DNA from: Nitrospirae bacterium JdFR-86
Lineage (GTDB): Bacteria; Nitrospirota; Thermodesulfovibrionia; Thermodesulfovibrionales; JdFR-86
Reading direction: 5' to 3'
DNA length: 61,900 nucleotides
Assembly: GCA_002011815.1 (NCBI GenBank)
Contig: MTOV01000002.1
Span: 275,238 to 337,137, forward strand
Made by a program: the position numbers and the translations under genes. The notes under the pieces are model-generated. The model made no database searches. It was given only the letters and a program-made list of their open reading frames with translations, and was not told the DNA's origin. Of the stretch, positions 8,485 to 17,213 are shown one piece after another; position 1 is the first letter of the stretch; every line of letters begins with the position of its first letter.

Positions 8485-10095
8485 ATGACAGATCTTTCTA
8501 ACAGGAAATGGTATACAGGGATGACAACCCAGGAAGACTGGTGGGCTGTATGGCTAGGTCTCGGCTTCTTCTGTTTAGGGCTTCTTACCTTGGCAGGAGT
8601 TGACCTTGTCGGCTGGATTGCTTATCCAAAAAAATGGGTCTTCAGTCTCCCTGAAGGAGCCGTGGCTAAAAAAATCGTCACACCGGACAAGGCGTTCTAC
8701 GCACTCGGAGGGAAATACAGTATAACTGCCAAGGGCTTCTACAAAAGTCTGGGACCAATAGGAAGCATACTTGTAACCTATTTAGTCTTCACCGTTGCCA
8801 CTACCATCGGTGCTTACTTCATGAAGTGGAACATTAAAAGATACATAACCGGCTGGACGATTATATTTTTCCTGACATATCTGGTATGGTTCATCGGACA
8901 TCACGCCTTCTTTGCGGCAACTGCAGTTGACCTCAAGAAGAGCAAGTTTCCTGATATGTTCACCCTTTCGCTCGGTGGTGGTGCATCGTTTATTCTGGCT
9001 CTGATTGTAGGGCTGATAATAGGGAACTTCTTCAAGGGGTTTGCAAGCTATTTAAGCACGGCTGCCAAGCCTGAATGGTTCATAAAAACGGCAATCGTGT
9101 TCCTTGGGGTTAAGGTAGGATATCTACCGATAAAAGCAGCCGCGTCTTCAGCAAAACTTGGGAAAGAGGTAGCAGGGCTTACTGGTGAACTGTTCATTGC
9201 AGGCGCAGCTGCAACAGTAGTAGCTTATCTGATATTCTGGCCTGGTGTGTATCTGATATCGAGAAAGATATTTAAACTGCCACGCAAAACAGCTGCTGTT
9301 CTTGGCTCTGGAATCTCTATCTGTGGTGTCTCTGCTGCTGTAGCCACAGGTGGAGCAGTGAGGGCAAAGCCAGTGGTATCCATAATGGTCTCTGCTCTGG
9401 TGGTTGTATGGGCAGTCATCGAGCTTATCATCTTGCCTGGGTTCTTTACCCACGTCTGGCCCCGAACAGACGACCCACTTGTGGCAGGAGCTGCAATGGG
9501 AATGTCTGTTAAGACAGACGGTGCAGATGCAGCCGCAGGAGAGCTAATGGATGAATTCATGCGAACTAAGATAGAAAGGGACACACACGGCGCAGTGCAG
9601 TGGCCTGAAGGCATTATAACTGTAAGCGCAGTTATGACCAAAATCTGGATAGACATGTTCATCGGACTGTGGGCATTTATTCTTGCACTGCTTTGGGTCT
9701 ATCGAATCGAACGACGACCAGGGGAACGGGTTATGGCATCGGAAGTGTGGCACCGATTCCCGAAATTCGTTCTCGGATATTTTGCCGCATGGTTCATTTA
9801 TCTCGCAATATTCTTCGGACCAGGACATGCCGGCGCACCCGAAGGCATGGATGTACTTAAAGCGGCAACAGCAGGTGCAGTGCCAGTGGAAAAAGGCATG
9901 CGAAAGTTCTTCTTCATGCTGACCTTCATGAGCCTTGGAATCATCACTGACTTTAAAAAGCTCAGAGAAGCCCAGTTCGGGAAAATGGTATGGGTATACT
10001 TCGTCGCACTCTTCCTGTTCATAATACCTGTGGCTATACTTATCGCCTACATCTTCCATCACGGCATGCAGATACCCAACATAGCTCCTCAGTAA
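8485..10095 (+). CDS. YeiH/UPF0324-family membrane transporter, long form
   Basis: A 536-residue polytopic protein with about 12 hydrophobic segments. The core (about residues 200-400) carries the family signature 'AAVLGSGISICGVSAAVATG' and the preceding 'IKTAIVFLGVKVGYLP' helix of the UPF0324/YeiH family, often annotated as putative sulfate exporters, although transport substrates are poorly established. Typical members are near 340 residues, so this one has an N-terminal extension of roughly 150 residues with several helices. It ends the sigma-54-controlled unit and is followed by a strong terminator. With the exported rhodanese, export or uptake of a sulfur oxyanion or related compound is plausible, but unproven. 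Confidence 0.85.
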   Translation: MTDLSNRKWYTGMTTQEDWWAVWLGLGFFCLGLLTLAGVDLVGWIAYPKKWVFSLPEGAVAKKIVTPDKAFYALGGKYSITAKGFYKSLGPIGSILVTYLVFTVATTIGAYFMKWNIKRYITGWTIIFFLTYLVWFIGHHAFFAATAVDLKKSKFPDMFTLSLGGGASFILALIVGLIIGNFFKGFASYLSTAAKPEWFIKTAIVFLGVKVGYLPIKAAASSAKLGKEVAGLTGELFIAGAAATVVAYLIFWPGVYLISRKIFKLPRKTAAVLGSGISICGVSAAVATGGAVRAKPVVSIMVSALVVVWAVIELIILPGFFTHVWPRTDDPLVAGAAMGMSVKTDGADAAAGELMDEFMRTKIERDTHGAVQWPEGIITVSAVMTKIWIDMFIGLWAFILALLWVYRIERRPGERVMASEVWHRFPKFVLGYFAAWFIYLAIFFGPGHAGAPEGMDVLKAATAGAVPVEKGMRKFFFMLTFMSLGIITDFKKLREAQFGKMVWVYFVALFLFIIPVAILIAYIFHHGMQIPNIAPQ

Positions 10096-10121
10096 ATAGA
10101 AATATTTTGCCTGGGTAGGAT

Positions 10122-10162
10122 AAAATGGGTCTATGAGGATAGCCCTCATAGACCCATTTTTT
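10122..10162. terminator. Strong 17-bp hairpin terminator
   Basis: A perfect 17-bp inverted repeat (10122-10138 and 10144-10160, loop 10139-10143) lies between the transporter stop and the next gene. The outer arms are A/T-rich, so the + strand ends in a T-run. It closes the rhodanese/YeiH-like unit. Confidence 0.9.
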
Positions 10163-10178
10163 AACCAAAACTTGTTAA

Positions 10179-10529
10179 ATGAATAAAGTAGAAGACAAAA
10201 CCAAACGCAAAATATTAAGAGAATTAACAATCAAAGCCAAATTTCTGAATTATACTGCGCTGTTCTCCATAATAATCTTTATACTGCTTCTTCTGAGGCT
10301 CTATCCCAACTGGGAACATTCCAAATGGCTCTTCGCTATTGCATTGTTCATGGAATGCTTTTCTATCGGATTTTTTGTCCTGACAAGACGCATAAAGGGA
10401 ATACTTGAAGGAGACCCTACTGATGAAGAAATCATCAAATGGGCGAATTTTCTGTCGTATTACTACTATCCCAAATTCATCTTCCGCAAAAAGCGAAACC
10501 CGTTTATCGTCCCTGATGACGAAGATTAG
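10179..10529 (+). CDS. Small membrane protein, unknown
   Basis: A 116-residue protein with a basic N-terminus, two adjacent membrane helices (about residues 25-42 and 49-68) and a cytoplasmic C-terminal tail ('DPTDEEIIKWANFLSYYYYPKFIFRKKRNPFIVPDDED'). No family recognised. It begins 17 bp after the strong terminator, so it either uses its own promoter or low read-through, and it converges with the antiporter operon on the other strand, whose last stop is only 9 bp away. Confidence 0.7.
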   Translation: MNKVEDKTKRKILRELTIKAKFLNYTALFSIIIFILLLLRLYPNWEHSKWLFAIALFMECFSIGFFVLTRRIKGILEGDPTDEEIIKWANFLSYYYYPKFIFRKKRNPFIVPDDED

Positions 10530-10538
10530 CCTACAGAC

Positions 10539-12332
10539 TTAACGCAGGTAATATATAAGCAGGTAAGCCAGCAGGAATGCAGTCACCCACAGGACAGTCG
10601 AACCTGTAGGCCAGTGCTTGATTGTATCCCCGGGATAAATGTCCTTTTCCCTTTTTATCCTCTTTTTAATCTCTGCCTTACGCTGAGGGCTGCCCAGCAG
10701 AAGGAATACGGAATCAGAGACCATCTTTACCGCTGCCAATGGGTTTTTGCTAAACCACGCAAGTGAGCCAGGAATGGACTCAAAAAATACCTTTCTTAGC
10801 CTGTTGCCGACTACAGACATCGGGACTTCCACAAACCACATAAACGCCCCTGCACCTTTCCTGTAAAACCAGTCTGTATCAAGATTCACAGCCCTGATTT
10901 CCGAAGGATAAATGCCAGAAAGCATCAGAAGAGTAAACGCCAGTGCAGAAAAGAACAGCAGTTGCAGTTGTGCCATTACATGAGGCGCAGTGTAAGGCTC
11001 ATACTCGACAGGATACGGAAGAATGCTGTAAAGAGGCGCAGGAAACGTGCCGATGAAAACGCACAGGAAAGCCGTAATCCCCATGGCTATGAGCATATTA
11101 ACCGGAGGCTCTTTTGCCCTGATGCCTGAGTCATGCGAGAAGAATGCAAAATACGGTATCTTAATCCCTGCATGATGAAACACACCTGCTGATGCAAACA
11201 GAAGAACAAACCATATAGCAGTCAAGCTCTCGTGAGCAGCAGCAGACATAACCATTGACTTACTCACAAAGGCACTGAACAGGGGAAACGCAGAGATTGA
11301 CGCAGCGCCTACTATACAGAATATACATGTCAATGGCATGGTCTTATATAAACCGCCAAGGTCTGTGGCATTGATCTTTCCAGTCTGCTGCATAACAGCT
11401 CCCATGGACATGAAAAGAAGCGCTTTAAACAATATGTCATTGAACGCATGAGCAGCAGCACCGTTTATTGCCAGCTCTGTGCCTATCCCAATACCGACCA
11501 CCATAAACCCGACCTGATTGATAAGACTGTATGAAAGCACCCTTCTTAAATCATTTTCAATCACAGCGTAAAAGATAGGAAATGCCGTCATCAAGGCTCC
11601 AATCCATATAAGGGGTTCAGCTCCAGGAAATGCTCTTGCCAGAACATAAACAGCAGTCTTTGTCGTAAAAGCGCTTAAAAACACCGTGCCTGCAATAGTC
11701 GCCTCTGGATAGGCATCCACAAGCCATGCATGCAGGACAGGCCAGGCGCAGTTCAGACCAAATCCGATGAATATAAGATATGACGCCAACCCGTTTAAAC
11801 CTATATATCCGAATTCAATCGAACCGTTCTCATACGCATAAATGACTATGCCTGCGAAAAGCACAATCCCCCCGAAGATATGAACCAGAACATACCTGAA
11901 CCCTGCCTTAAGCGATTTCTCTGTCCTGCGCGCCCAGACAAGAAACACCGAGCTTATGGTCATCAGTTCCCAGAAACAGAACAGGCTGAACAGGTCTCCT
12001 GCAAAAACAACACCCAGAGACCCGCCTGCATAAAGAAGACCTGCAACGTATTCAACATCATTCCTTATGTGAATGCCGTAAAGAAGAACAATGAAAGAAA
12101 TAATATGAAAGACGTATCCAAACAGCAGGCTCAACCTGTCTACCTTAAGCAGTATGAGATTGTAATCCAGAAACCTGAAAGTAAGATGCACACCTTCAGG
12201 AATACCAAGAAGGTTTATAAATCCCAAGACAGGAAGGGCTAATAAATATGCACTCTTTGCCCTCCCCCTGAGCAGAGGAACAAGAAACGCTCCAATGATG
12301 AATACTACTGCAGGCAGAACAGGATTAATCAT
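10539..12332 (-). CDS. MrpD/NuoL-like antiporter subunit (third copy in operon)
   Basis: A proton-conducting membrane protein of the Mrp D / complex I N family, 597 residues from ATG 12332. That start has GAGGAGAGAGG upstream; an in-frame TTG 24 bp further up would bury this ribosome site. Conserved-type segments are 'FWELMTISSVFLVW' (the helix with the key glutamate), 'AWLVDAYPEATIAGTVFLSAFTTKTAVY' (lysine-bearing helix) and 'INQVGFMVVGIGIG'. It has a ~100-residue C-terminal extension with basic stretch and final helix. It is the last gene of the operon and the most divergent of three D-like subunits; the family's usual 'P.P.SA' motif is altered to 'EATIAG'. Confidence 0.9.
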   Translation of the reverse strand: MINPVLPAVVFIIGAFLVPLLRGRAKSAYLLALPVLGFINLLGIPEGVHLTFRFLDYNLILLKVDRLSLLFGYVFHIISFIVLLYGIHIRNDVEYVAGLLYAGGSLGVVFAGDLFSLFCFWELMTISSVFLVWARRTEKSLKAGFRYVLVHIFGGIVLFAGIVIYAYENGSIEFGYIGLNGLASYLIFIGFGLNCAWPVLHAWLVDAYPEATIAGTVFLSAFTTKTAVYVLARAFPGAEPLIWIGALMTAFPIFYAVIENDLRRVLSYSLINQVGFMVVGIGIGTELAINGAAAHAFNDILFKALLFMSMGAVMQQTGKINATDLGGLYKTMPLTCIFCIVGAASISAFPLFSAFVSKSMVMSAAAHESLTAIWFVLLFASAGVFHHAGIKIPYFAFFSHDSGIRAKEPPVNMLIAMGITAFLCVFIGTFPAPLYSILPYPVEYEPYTAPHVMAQLQLLFFSALAFTLLMLSGIYPSEIRAVNLDTDWFYRKGAGAFMWFVEVPMSVVGNRLRKVFFESIPGSLAWFSKNPLAAVKMVSDSVFLLLGSPQRKAEIKKRIKREKDIYPGDTIKHWPTGSTVLWVTAFLLAYLLIYYLR

Positions 12333-12570
12333 AATAATCCTCTCTCCTCTTAACAATCCTTCGCAGTATATGCTTTGCTGCTAAAACCAGACTCACACAG
12401 GCGACAAACCCGTATGCTGCATAAAACCCAGGCCAGTTTTCCCAGAAGAAATAACCATGTTTCGGAACTACGAGATCAACTATCAAAAGCACTACACACA
12501 CCATATAAAAAACCCGTCTGAATTTCCTTACGTTTTCAGGGTCGTCAAAAAACTTAAACTCTTTTTTCAT
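12325..12570 (-). CDS. Small two-helix membrane protein of the antiporter operon
   Basis: An 81-residue protein from ATG 12570, starting MKKEFKFFDDPENVRKFRR, with an AGGGGGG ribosome site. It has two membrane helices (about residues 17-32 and 46-64) and a basic tail ending RREDYYD. Its 3' end overlaps the following MrpD-like gene by 8 bp, so the two are probably coupled. I do not know the family. Upstream in-frame codons are ignored because they read through the inverted-repeat segment. Confidence 0.75.
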   Translation of the reverse strand: MKKEFKFFDDPENVRKFRRVFYMVCVVLLIVDLVVPKHGYFFWENWPGFYAAYGFVACVSLVLAAKHILRRIVKRREDYYD

Positions 12571-12640
12571 GAAACGCCCCCCTGTAATTACAGAATATTC
12601 CAGAAACAACATATGGGAATTGGCTGATATCAGTATAAAA

Positions 12641-12803
12641 GGCAGGCATGTCAGGTGAGAAATTTTTAGTTGAGACACCGCTATAACCTGCCTCTAACAA
12701 CAAACCATACTGTTCTGCTGAAGCCCCACTAATTAAATCAGACGAATATAACGTTCTTAAATAATTGTCGAATTTAAAAATTTCGAATCCTGACATGCCT
12801 GCC
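12641..12803. repeat. 163-bp segment bounded by a perfect 15-bp inverted repeat
   Basis: GGCAGGCATGTCAGG at 12641-12655 is exactly reverse-complemented at 12789-12803. Beyond a 4-5 base mismatch the similarity continues inward with a shared AAATTTTTA block, so each arm is about 32 bases. The interior (about 100 bp) is AT-rich and noncoding in appearance. It separates two small genes inside an otherwise tightly packed operon. It could be a MITE-like insertion, an invertible segment or a large RNA hairpin. No target duplication is obvious. Confidence 0.8.
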
Positions 12804-12805
12804 TC

Positions 12806-12931
12806 CTATCCGAAGAAAAAGATTATACCGAGATATAAAACGCACGCTGTCAGCACTGCATAAAAGATTTTTTTGTATCCTGGTTCAGGCTCGTGCATAA
12901 GCTCTATTATTTCGCCTTTTTCATTCCTCAA
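12806..12931 (-). CDS. 41-residue single-helix membrane protein
   Basis: From TTG 12931 the minus strand encodes a 41-residue protein (RNEKGEIIELMHEPEPGYKK then a membrane helix 'IFYAVLTACVLYLGIIFFFG'). An AGGAGGGG ribosome site within the end of the preceding MrpD-like gene and a 2-bp gap after its stop support translation. Cytoplasmic N-terminus and one C-terminal helix suggest a small accessory subunit of the antiporter. It is too short for most gene finders. No family recognised. Confidence 0.65.
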   Translation of the reverse strand: MRNEKGEIIELMHEPEPGYKKIFYAVLTACVLYLGIIFFFG

Positions 12932-12933
12932 TT

Positions 12934-14406
12934 TTAAACCCCTCCTGTTATACTGGCTACGACCATTTTAGAAAGATCTAAAAACAGCGAAGGCATGAAA
13001 AACAATATCAGTGTTCCCACAGCAGTCAGCACCAGAGGCACTACCATAAACGCCGGCGCTTCGGATATCCGCTTTACCTCAGACCCTTTGAAAAACGCCC
13101 TGTACACTATGGGCAGGAAATAGCAGGCATTAAGTATCGTGCTTGCTGCAATAACTACAAGCAAAGGCAACTGGTTCGCTTCCACAGTGCCCATAGCCAG
13201 ATACCATTTGCTCAGGAAGCCTCCAAACGGCGGAATGCCTATCATGGAAAGCGCTCCTGCTGTGAATGCCGCCATGGTAAAAGGCATCTGTCTTCCGATG
13301 CCGTCAAGCTCGCTGACATTTGTCTTATGCGTTGCGACATAAATAGCGCCTGCTACAAAAAACAGGGTTATCTTTCCGAATGCATGAAGCAGTATGTGCA
13401 TTATACTTCCTGTAATTCCTGACGGCGTAAGCAGGGCAACACCGAGTATGACATAGGAAAGCTGGCTTACCGTTGAGTATGCAAGACGAAGTTTTAAATT
13501 ATCCTGCTTAAGGGCAATTACAGAAGCGGTTATTATAGTGAAAGACGCATAATAAGCAAGTGCAGTGCCCAGCCCGAGTTCACTGAGCAGTTTTATCCCG
13601 AACACATGGAGGACTACCTTAACGACAACAAAAACCCCTGTCTTTACCACTGCCACTGCATGCAAAAGCGCACTCACCGGCGTGGGAGCTACCATTGCAG
13701 CAGGAAGCCATGAATGAAGAGGCATCATCGCCGCCTTTGTAATACCTGCCATAAAAAGAATAAATATCACGGTAATGAGAACATCAGAGCCTTTTCCCTC
13801 AAGTATCCCCTGAGCTGAGAAATCCAGTCTGTGTGCGGTGCTGTATGTAAGCACCACTGCAAACAGCAGAAATGCAAGGGAAGTACCGAGCAGATATGTA
13901 AGATATGTCCTTCCCCCTTTTATTGCCTCTGGTGTTTCTTTATGCGCTACAAGCGGAAACGTGCACAGGGTAAGAATCTCGTAGAAGATAAACATCGTAA
14001 GCAGGTTTGCAGAAAACGCCACACCCATTGTTGCAGACATCGCCACTGCAAAACACATGAAATACCTTGTCTGTGCATGCTCTTTTAAGGCTCTGACATA
14101 ACCTATGGAATAAAACGATGTAAGAATCCATAAAAACGATGCAGTAGTCGCAAAGAAAATGCCGAGTGCATCTACCCTGAACTTAATATCAAGTCCTGGG
14201 AAAACAGTCAAAAGGGTATATTCTATAACTTTGCCATCAAGAACCATGGGAAGCATGGAGGCGACCAGAGAGAACTTTATAAGCGAAGCCGCAATCGTCC
14301 AGAATTCCCTGACATTAGGGTTTCTTCCTGAGATGCCGACTAAGACTACGGCAATAAGCGATACACTTATGACATAAACAGGCAGTGCGGAATACACTGT
14401 ATCCAC
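12934..14406 (-). CDS. MrpD-like antiporter subunit (second copy)
   Basis: A 490-residue proton-conducting membrane protein. The chosen start is GTG 14406, whose G is the last base of the preceding stop (TAGTG), giving MDTVYSALPVYV; longer readings run inside the upstream gene. About 14 hydrophobic segments, with 'MFIFYEILTLCTFPLVAH' (conserved glutamate helix), 'MPLHSWLPAAMVAPTPVSALLHAVAVVKTG' region (conserved lysine and histidine) and 'IGIPPFGGFLSKWYL'. It would carry one proton path in the multisubunit cation/proton antiporter. It sits directly after mrpD1 and is clearly a paralogue of it. Confidence 0.93.
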   Translation of the reverse strand: MDTVYSALPVYVISVSLIAVVLVGISGRNPNVREFWTIAASLIKFSLVASMLPMVLDGKVIEYTLLTVFPGLDIKFRVDALGIFFATTASFLWILTSFYSIGYVRALKEHAQTRYFMCFAVAMSATMGVAFSANLLTMFIFYEILTLCTFPLVAHKETPEAIKGGRTYLTYLLGTSLAFLLFAVVLTYSTAHRLDFSAQGILEGKGSDVLITVIFILFMAGITKAAMMPLHSWLPAAMVAPTPVSALLHAVAVVKTGVFVVVKVVLHVFGIKLLSELGLGTALAYYASFTIITASVIALKQDNLKLRLAYSTVSQLSYVILGVALLTPSGITGSIMHILLHAFGKITLFFVAGAIYVATHKTNVSELDGIGRQMPFTMAAFTAGALSMIGIPPFGGFLSKWYLAMGTVEANQLPLLVVIAASTILNACYFLPIVYRAFFKGSEVKRISEAPAFMVVPLVLTAVGTLILFFMPSLFLDLSKMVVASITGGV

Positions 14407-15893
14407 TACATCACCCCTGCCAGAAGCATTTTTGCTGCCTTCTGTGCAACAGACACCGGTAGTGAGGCAGCTGTCCCGAAGAATATGCAAAGACCAGCCA
14501 TAAGCAACGTAGGCACAAGCATGCCAGCCGGAGCTTCAAAGACCTGCCCTGCGTGTTCAGCACTCTTGAAATAAATGTTTTCGATTATCCTCCAGAAATA
14601 CACTGCCGTAAGCAGAGAACTTATTAGGATTACAGGCACGAAATACCACATGCCTGTCTCAAGCGCACCGAGTGCTATATACCACTTGCTTACGAACCCC
14701 ACTGTAAGCGGAACACCTATCATTGAAAACGCACCTATGGTAAAAGCTGCCATTGTAAGAGGCATCTTTCTGCCCATACCCCTAAGCTCTGATATATCCT
14801 CTATGCCTGTCCGGTAAACCATCGCACCCACTGCAAGGAACAGCGTTCCTTTCATAAGGGCATGGTTGAGTATATGAAGAAGGCTTCCAGCCATTGCAGT
14901 CTCACCTGCAAGCGAAGCACCAAGCACTATGTAACCTATCTGTCCCACGCTTGAATATGCAAGCATCCGTTTGATATTAGTCTGTGCCACGGCAAGCACA
15001 GAACCCATTATTATCGCAACTGAAGAAAGCACAAGCATTATCTTTGTAAAAGGCACTACATGGATGTCAAAATCCAGTTTGAACACAGTAAACATTATCC
15101 TCAACAGGGCATAAGCTCCGACCTTTGTCCCCGTAGCTGCAAGTATTGCACTCACGGCAGACGGTGCATAGGTGTATGCATTCGGCATCCAGATGTGAAG
15201 GGGGAAGAGCGCAAGCTTCAGGCTTAAGCCCACAGTAAAAAACGCAAAGGCAGTAAGGACTACTTTTGAATGGTAAAGCTGTGGTAGTCTTTCAGCCAGG
15301 TCCGCCATGTTAAGAGTGCCTGTCACCATGTAAAGATGCCCTATCCCAAGCAGTATGAACGTAGCGGCAACAGTGCCGAGTATCAGATAGTTATAACTGG
15401 CTACAAGTGCGGCTTTTCTTCTGCCAGAGGCAATCAGGGTATAGCCTGAAAGAGAGCTTATCTCGATAAACACATAGAGGTTGAATATATCTGCTGTGAT
15501 AATAATCCCCAGAAGCCCTGTAACAAGAAGCATGTAGGCACTGTAAAAAAACGTTATCTTGTTTTCGGGTATCTCGTCCTCCACGCTCTTTTTTGCATAC
15601 ACCGAAACCACAAAGGCTATGAAAGAGACGACGACGAGCACAAAACCGTTCAGATAATCCACTGCATATTCAATGCCCCACGGCGGCTCCCAGTTGCCGA
15701 ACCAGTAGCTTATCCTCCCTGTCTTCAAGACACTGTTTAAGAGGAATCCTGAGATTGCAAACGACAGGGCAGAGGCTGTCACTGCTATATACCATGCAAA
15801 GGCTTTACTTATCCTTCCGGCAGGAGGGATAAGGACGGCGGAAATCAAGGGGACTATGACAACCAGTGCAGGAAAGTTCTCCACAAGGTTCAT
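14406..15893 (-). CDS. MrpD-like antiporter subunit (first copy)
   Basis: A 495-residue member of the MrpD/NuoN group. Segments seen are 'LYVFIEISSLSGYTLIASG' (glutamate helix), 'FPLHIWMPNAYTYAPSAVSAILAATGTKVGAY' region with the conserved lysine, and 'IGVPLTVGFVSKWYIALG'. The first ATG overlaps the stop of the MrpC gene (ATGA), and its stop overlaps the start of the second D copy. It is the D subunit in the standard C-then-D order of Mrp operons, so it is the best candidate for the true MrpD. Confidence 0.93.
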   Translation of the reverse strand: MNLVENFPALVVIVPLISAVLIPPAGRISKAFAWYIAVTASALSFAISGFLLNSVLKTGRISYWFGNWEPPWGIEYAVDYLNGFVLVVVSFIAFVVSVYAKKSVEDEIPENKITFFYSAYMLLVTGLLGIIITADIFNLYVFIEISSLSGYTLIASGRRKAALVASYNYLILGTVAATFILLGIGHLYMVTGTLNMADLAERLPQLYHSKVVLTAFAFFTVGLSLKLALFPLHIWMPNAYTYAPSAVSAILAATGTKVGAYALLRIMFTVFKLDFDIHVVPFTKIMLVLSSVAIIMGSVLAVAQTNIKRMLAYSSVGQIGYIVLGASLAGETAMAGSLLHILNHALMKGTLFLAVGAMVYRTGIEDISELRGMGRKMPLTMAAFTIGAFSMIGVPLTVGFVSKWYIALGALETGMWYFVPVILISSLLTAVYFWRIIENIYFKSAEHAGQVFEAPAGMLVPTLLMAGLCIFFGTAASLPVSVAQKAAKMLLAGVM

Positions 15894-16258
15894 TCCCCTG
15901 TCCCCTGCCTGTTTATCTCAAGTATTCTGTCTTCCTCTATTGTCCCGTAGGCTCTGTTTATCCTGATGATAAGGGCAAAGGCAACTGCAGTGGTGCTTAC
16001 TGAAACCACGATAGCGGTAAGAATCAGGACATGGGGCAAGGGGTTTTCATACCGCACGGCACCGTCCCATACAATAGGGGCTGTACCTCCACTAACCTTG
16101 CCGATGGAGATATAAAAAAGAAAGACCGCAGTCTGAAAGATGTTCATCCCGATAATCTTCTTTATCAGGTTGTTCTTGGAAATCATGGCGTAAAAGCCTA
16201 TCATCATCAGTGTTATATAAATCCAGTAATTGTATTTTCCGAGGATTAACTCAATCAC
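15890..16258 (-). CDS. mrpC: MrpC/NuoK-like antiporter subunit
   Basis: A 122-residue protein with three membrane helices typical of NuoK/MrpC: a first helix near residues 10-25, a second beginning 'KKIIGMNIFQTAVFLFYISIG', and a third 'HVLILTAIVVSVSTTAVAFALIIRI'. The loop 'GTAPIVWDGAVRYENPLPHVLILTAIVV' is the usual MrpC pattern. Both ends overlap neighbours by ATGA. In Mrp complexes C lies beside A and D and helps form the ion path. Confidence 0.93.
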   Translation of the reverse strand: MIELILGKYNYWIYITLMMIGFYAMISKNNLIKKIIGMNIFQTAVFLFYISIGKVSGGTAPIVWDGAVRYENPLPHVLILTAIVVSVSTTAVAFALIIRINRAYGTIEEDRILEINRQGTGE

Positions 16259-16695
16259 TTTTCAACCCTCTCATCCTTTCTTGCTGTTTCAAAGAATATG
16301 GTTATCATCACTGCCGCAACCGTAATCCCCACGCCTATTTCGATAATAAGGATTCCTATATGGCTTGCAAAATGAGGCTCTCCTATGGGCAGAACATTAT
16401 ACTGGAGATATTTCCCTCCGATTAGCATACAGACAAGCCCTACGGCAGCGTATATAAACACTCCGGTTGAACTCAGAATGTCGCTTGTCTTTTCCGCTAT
16501 TCTCTGGCGTGCGCTATCAAGACCATAGCTTAAGGCATAAAGGATTATACTTGCGCCGAGTATCACTCCTCCCTGAAACCCTCCGCCCGGACCACTGTCG
16601 CCGTGCATGATGACATACAAGCCAAAAAGCTGCATAAAAGGAATCATTATCCTCGAGACGACTCTTCTTATTATGCTGACCCTCATGTTCATCAC
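16255..16695 (-). CDS. mrpB: MrpB-like antiporter subunit
   Basis: A 146-residue, four-helix protein matching the MnhB domain: 'PFMQLFGLYVIMHGDSGPGGGFQGGVILGASIIL' near residues 18-50 is the family hallmark. The start at 16695 overlaps the upstream stop (ATGATGA); an internal ATG at 16686 is a possible alternative. It overlaps mrpC downstream. Functions only as part of the Mrp assembly. Confidence 0.93.
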   Translation of the reverse strand: MMNMRVSIIRRVVSRIMIPFMQLFGLYVIMHGDSGPGGGFQGGVILGASIILYALSYGLDSARQRIAEKTSDILSSTGVFIYAAVGLVCMLIGGKYLQYNVLPIGEPHFASHIGILIIEIGVGITVAAVMITIFFETARKDERVEK

Positions 16696-17213
16696 CTTTT
16701 TCTGCCCCTCAGCAAAAGGATTACGCCCAAGCCTGCAGTGAATATAACCGTGGTCTCTCCTAAGGTGTCGTATCCTCTGTAGCTTGCAAGGACAGCTGTA
16801 ACCATGTTTATGACACCTGTTTCTTCGGCTGAATGCTCGATATATCTGGGTGCGACATGGAGATTGGCAGGAGCATTAGGGTCTGCAAAGTCAGGCATAT
16901 CGAGCGTGCCCCAGATTAAGACCGCAGCAGTGACAACTATGATTACAAAACCAGGCAGCACATGACGGGCACGAGGCATCAGTTCTTCCCCTCTTGCAGT
17001 TCTGCTGATTGCTGCAATAAGCAGGACAGTCGTAATCCCGGCTCCTACGGATGCCTCTGTAAACGCAACATCCACTGCGTTAAGCCGTGTCCAGACAACA
17101 GCCATTATCAGGCTGTATGCTGAAAGCAAAACTGCCGAGCCGAGCAGGTCTTTTATATGAATTGCGACAAGAGCGCACACCACAAGCAGGAAAAGCATTA
17201 CAAGGTCAATCAT
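16692..17213 (-). CDS. MbhD/MbhE-like fused subunit (stands in for the C-terminal part of MrpA)
   Basis: A 173-residue membrane protein. The first half ('IHIKDLLGSAVLLSAYSLIMAVVWTRLNAVDVAFTEASVGAGITTVLLIAA') is the MbhD/DUF4040 domain; the second half contains a helix and the 'EETGVINMVTAVLASYRGYDTLGETTVIFTAGLGVILLL' stretch of MbhE-type proteins. In Bacillus-type Mrp these parts are fused to the end of a large MrpA; here they are a separate gene and no full-length MrpA is present. This is the arrangement of archaeal-type (Mbh-like) Mrp modules. Confidence 0.88.
   Translation of the reverse strand: MIDLVMLFLLVVCALVAIHIKDLLGSAVLLSAYSLIMAVVWTRLNAVDVAFTEASVGAGITTVLLIAAISRTARGEELMPRARHVLPGFVIIVVTAAVLIWGTLDMPDFADPNAPANLHVAPRYIEHSAEETGVINMVTAVLASYRGYDTLGETTVIFTAGLGVILLLRGRKR

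Noticed and set aside
12554-12796. 80-residue open frame on the minus strand with GGAGG upstream of its ATG
   Set aside because: Its ATG lies inside the right arm of the inverted repeat, it runs through the AT-rich interior, overlaps the next gene's start, and looks unlike a protein family. It is probably a by-product of the repeat, though translation is not excluded.
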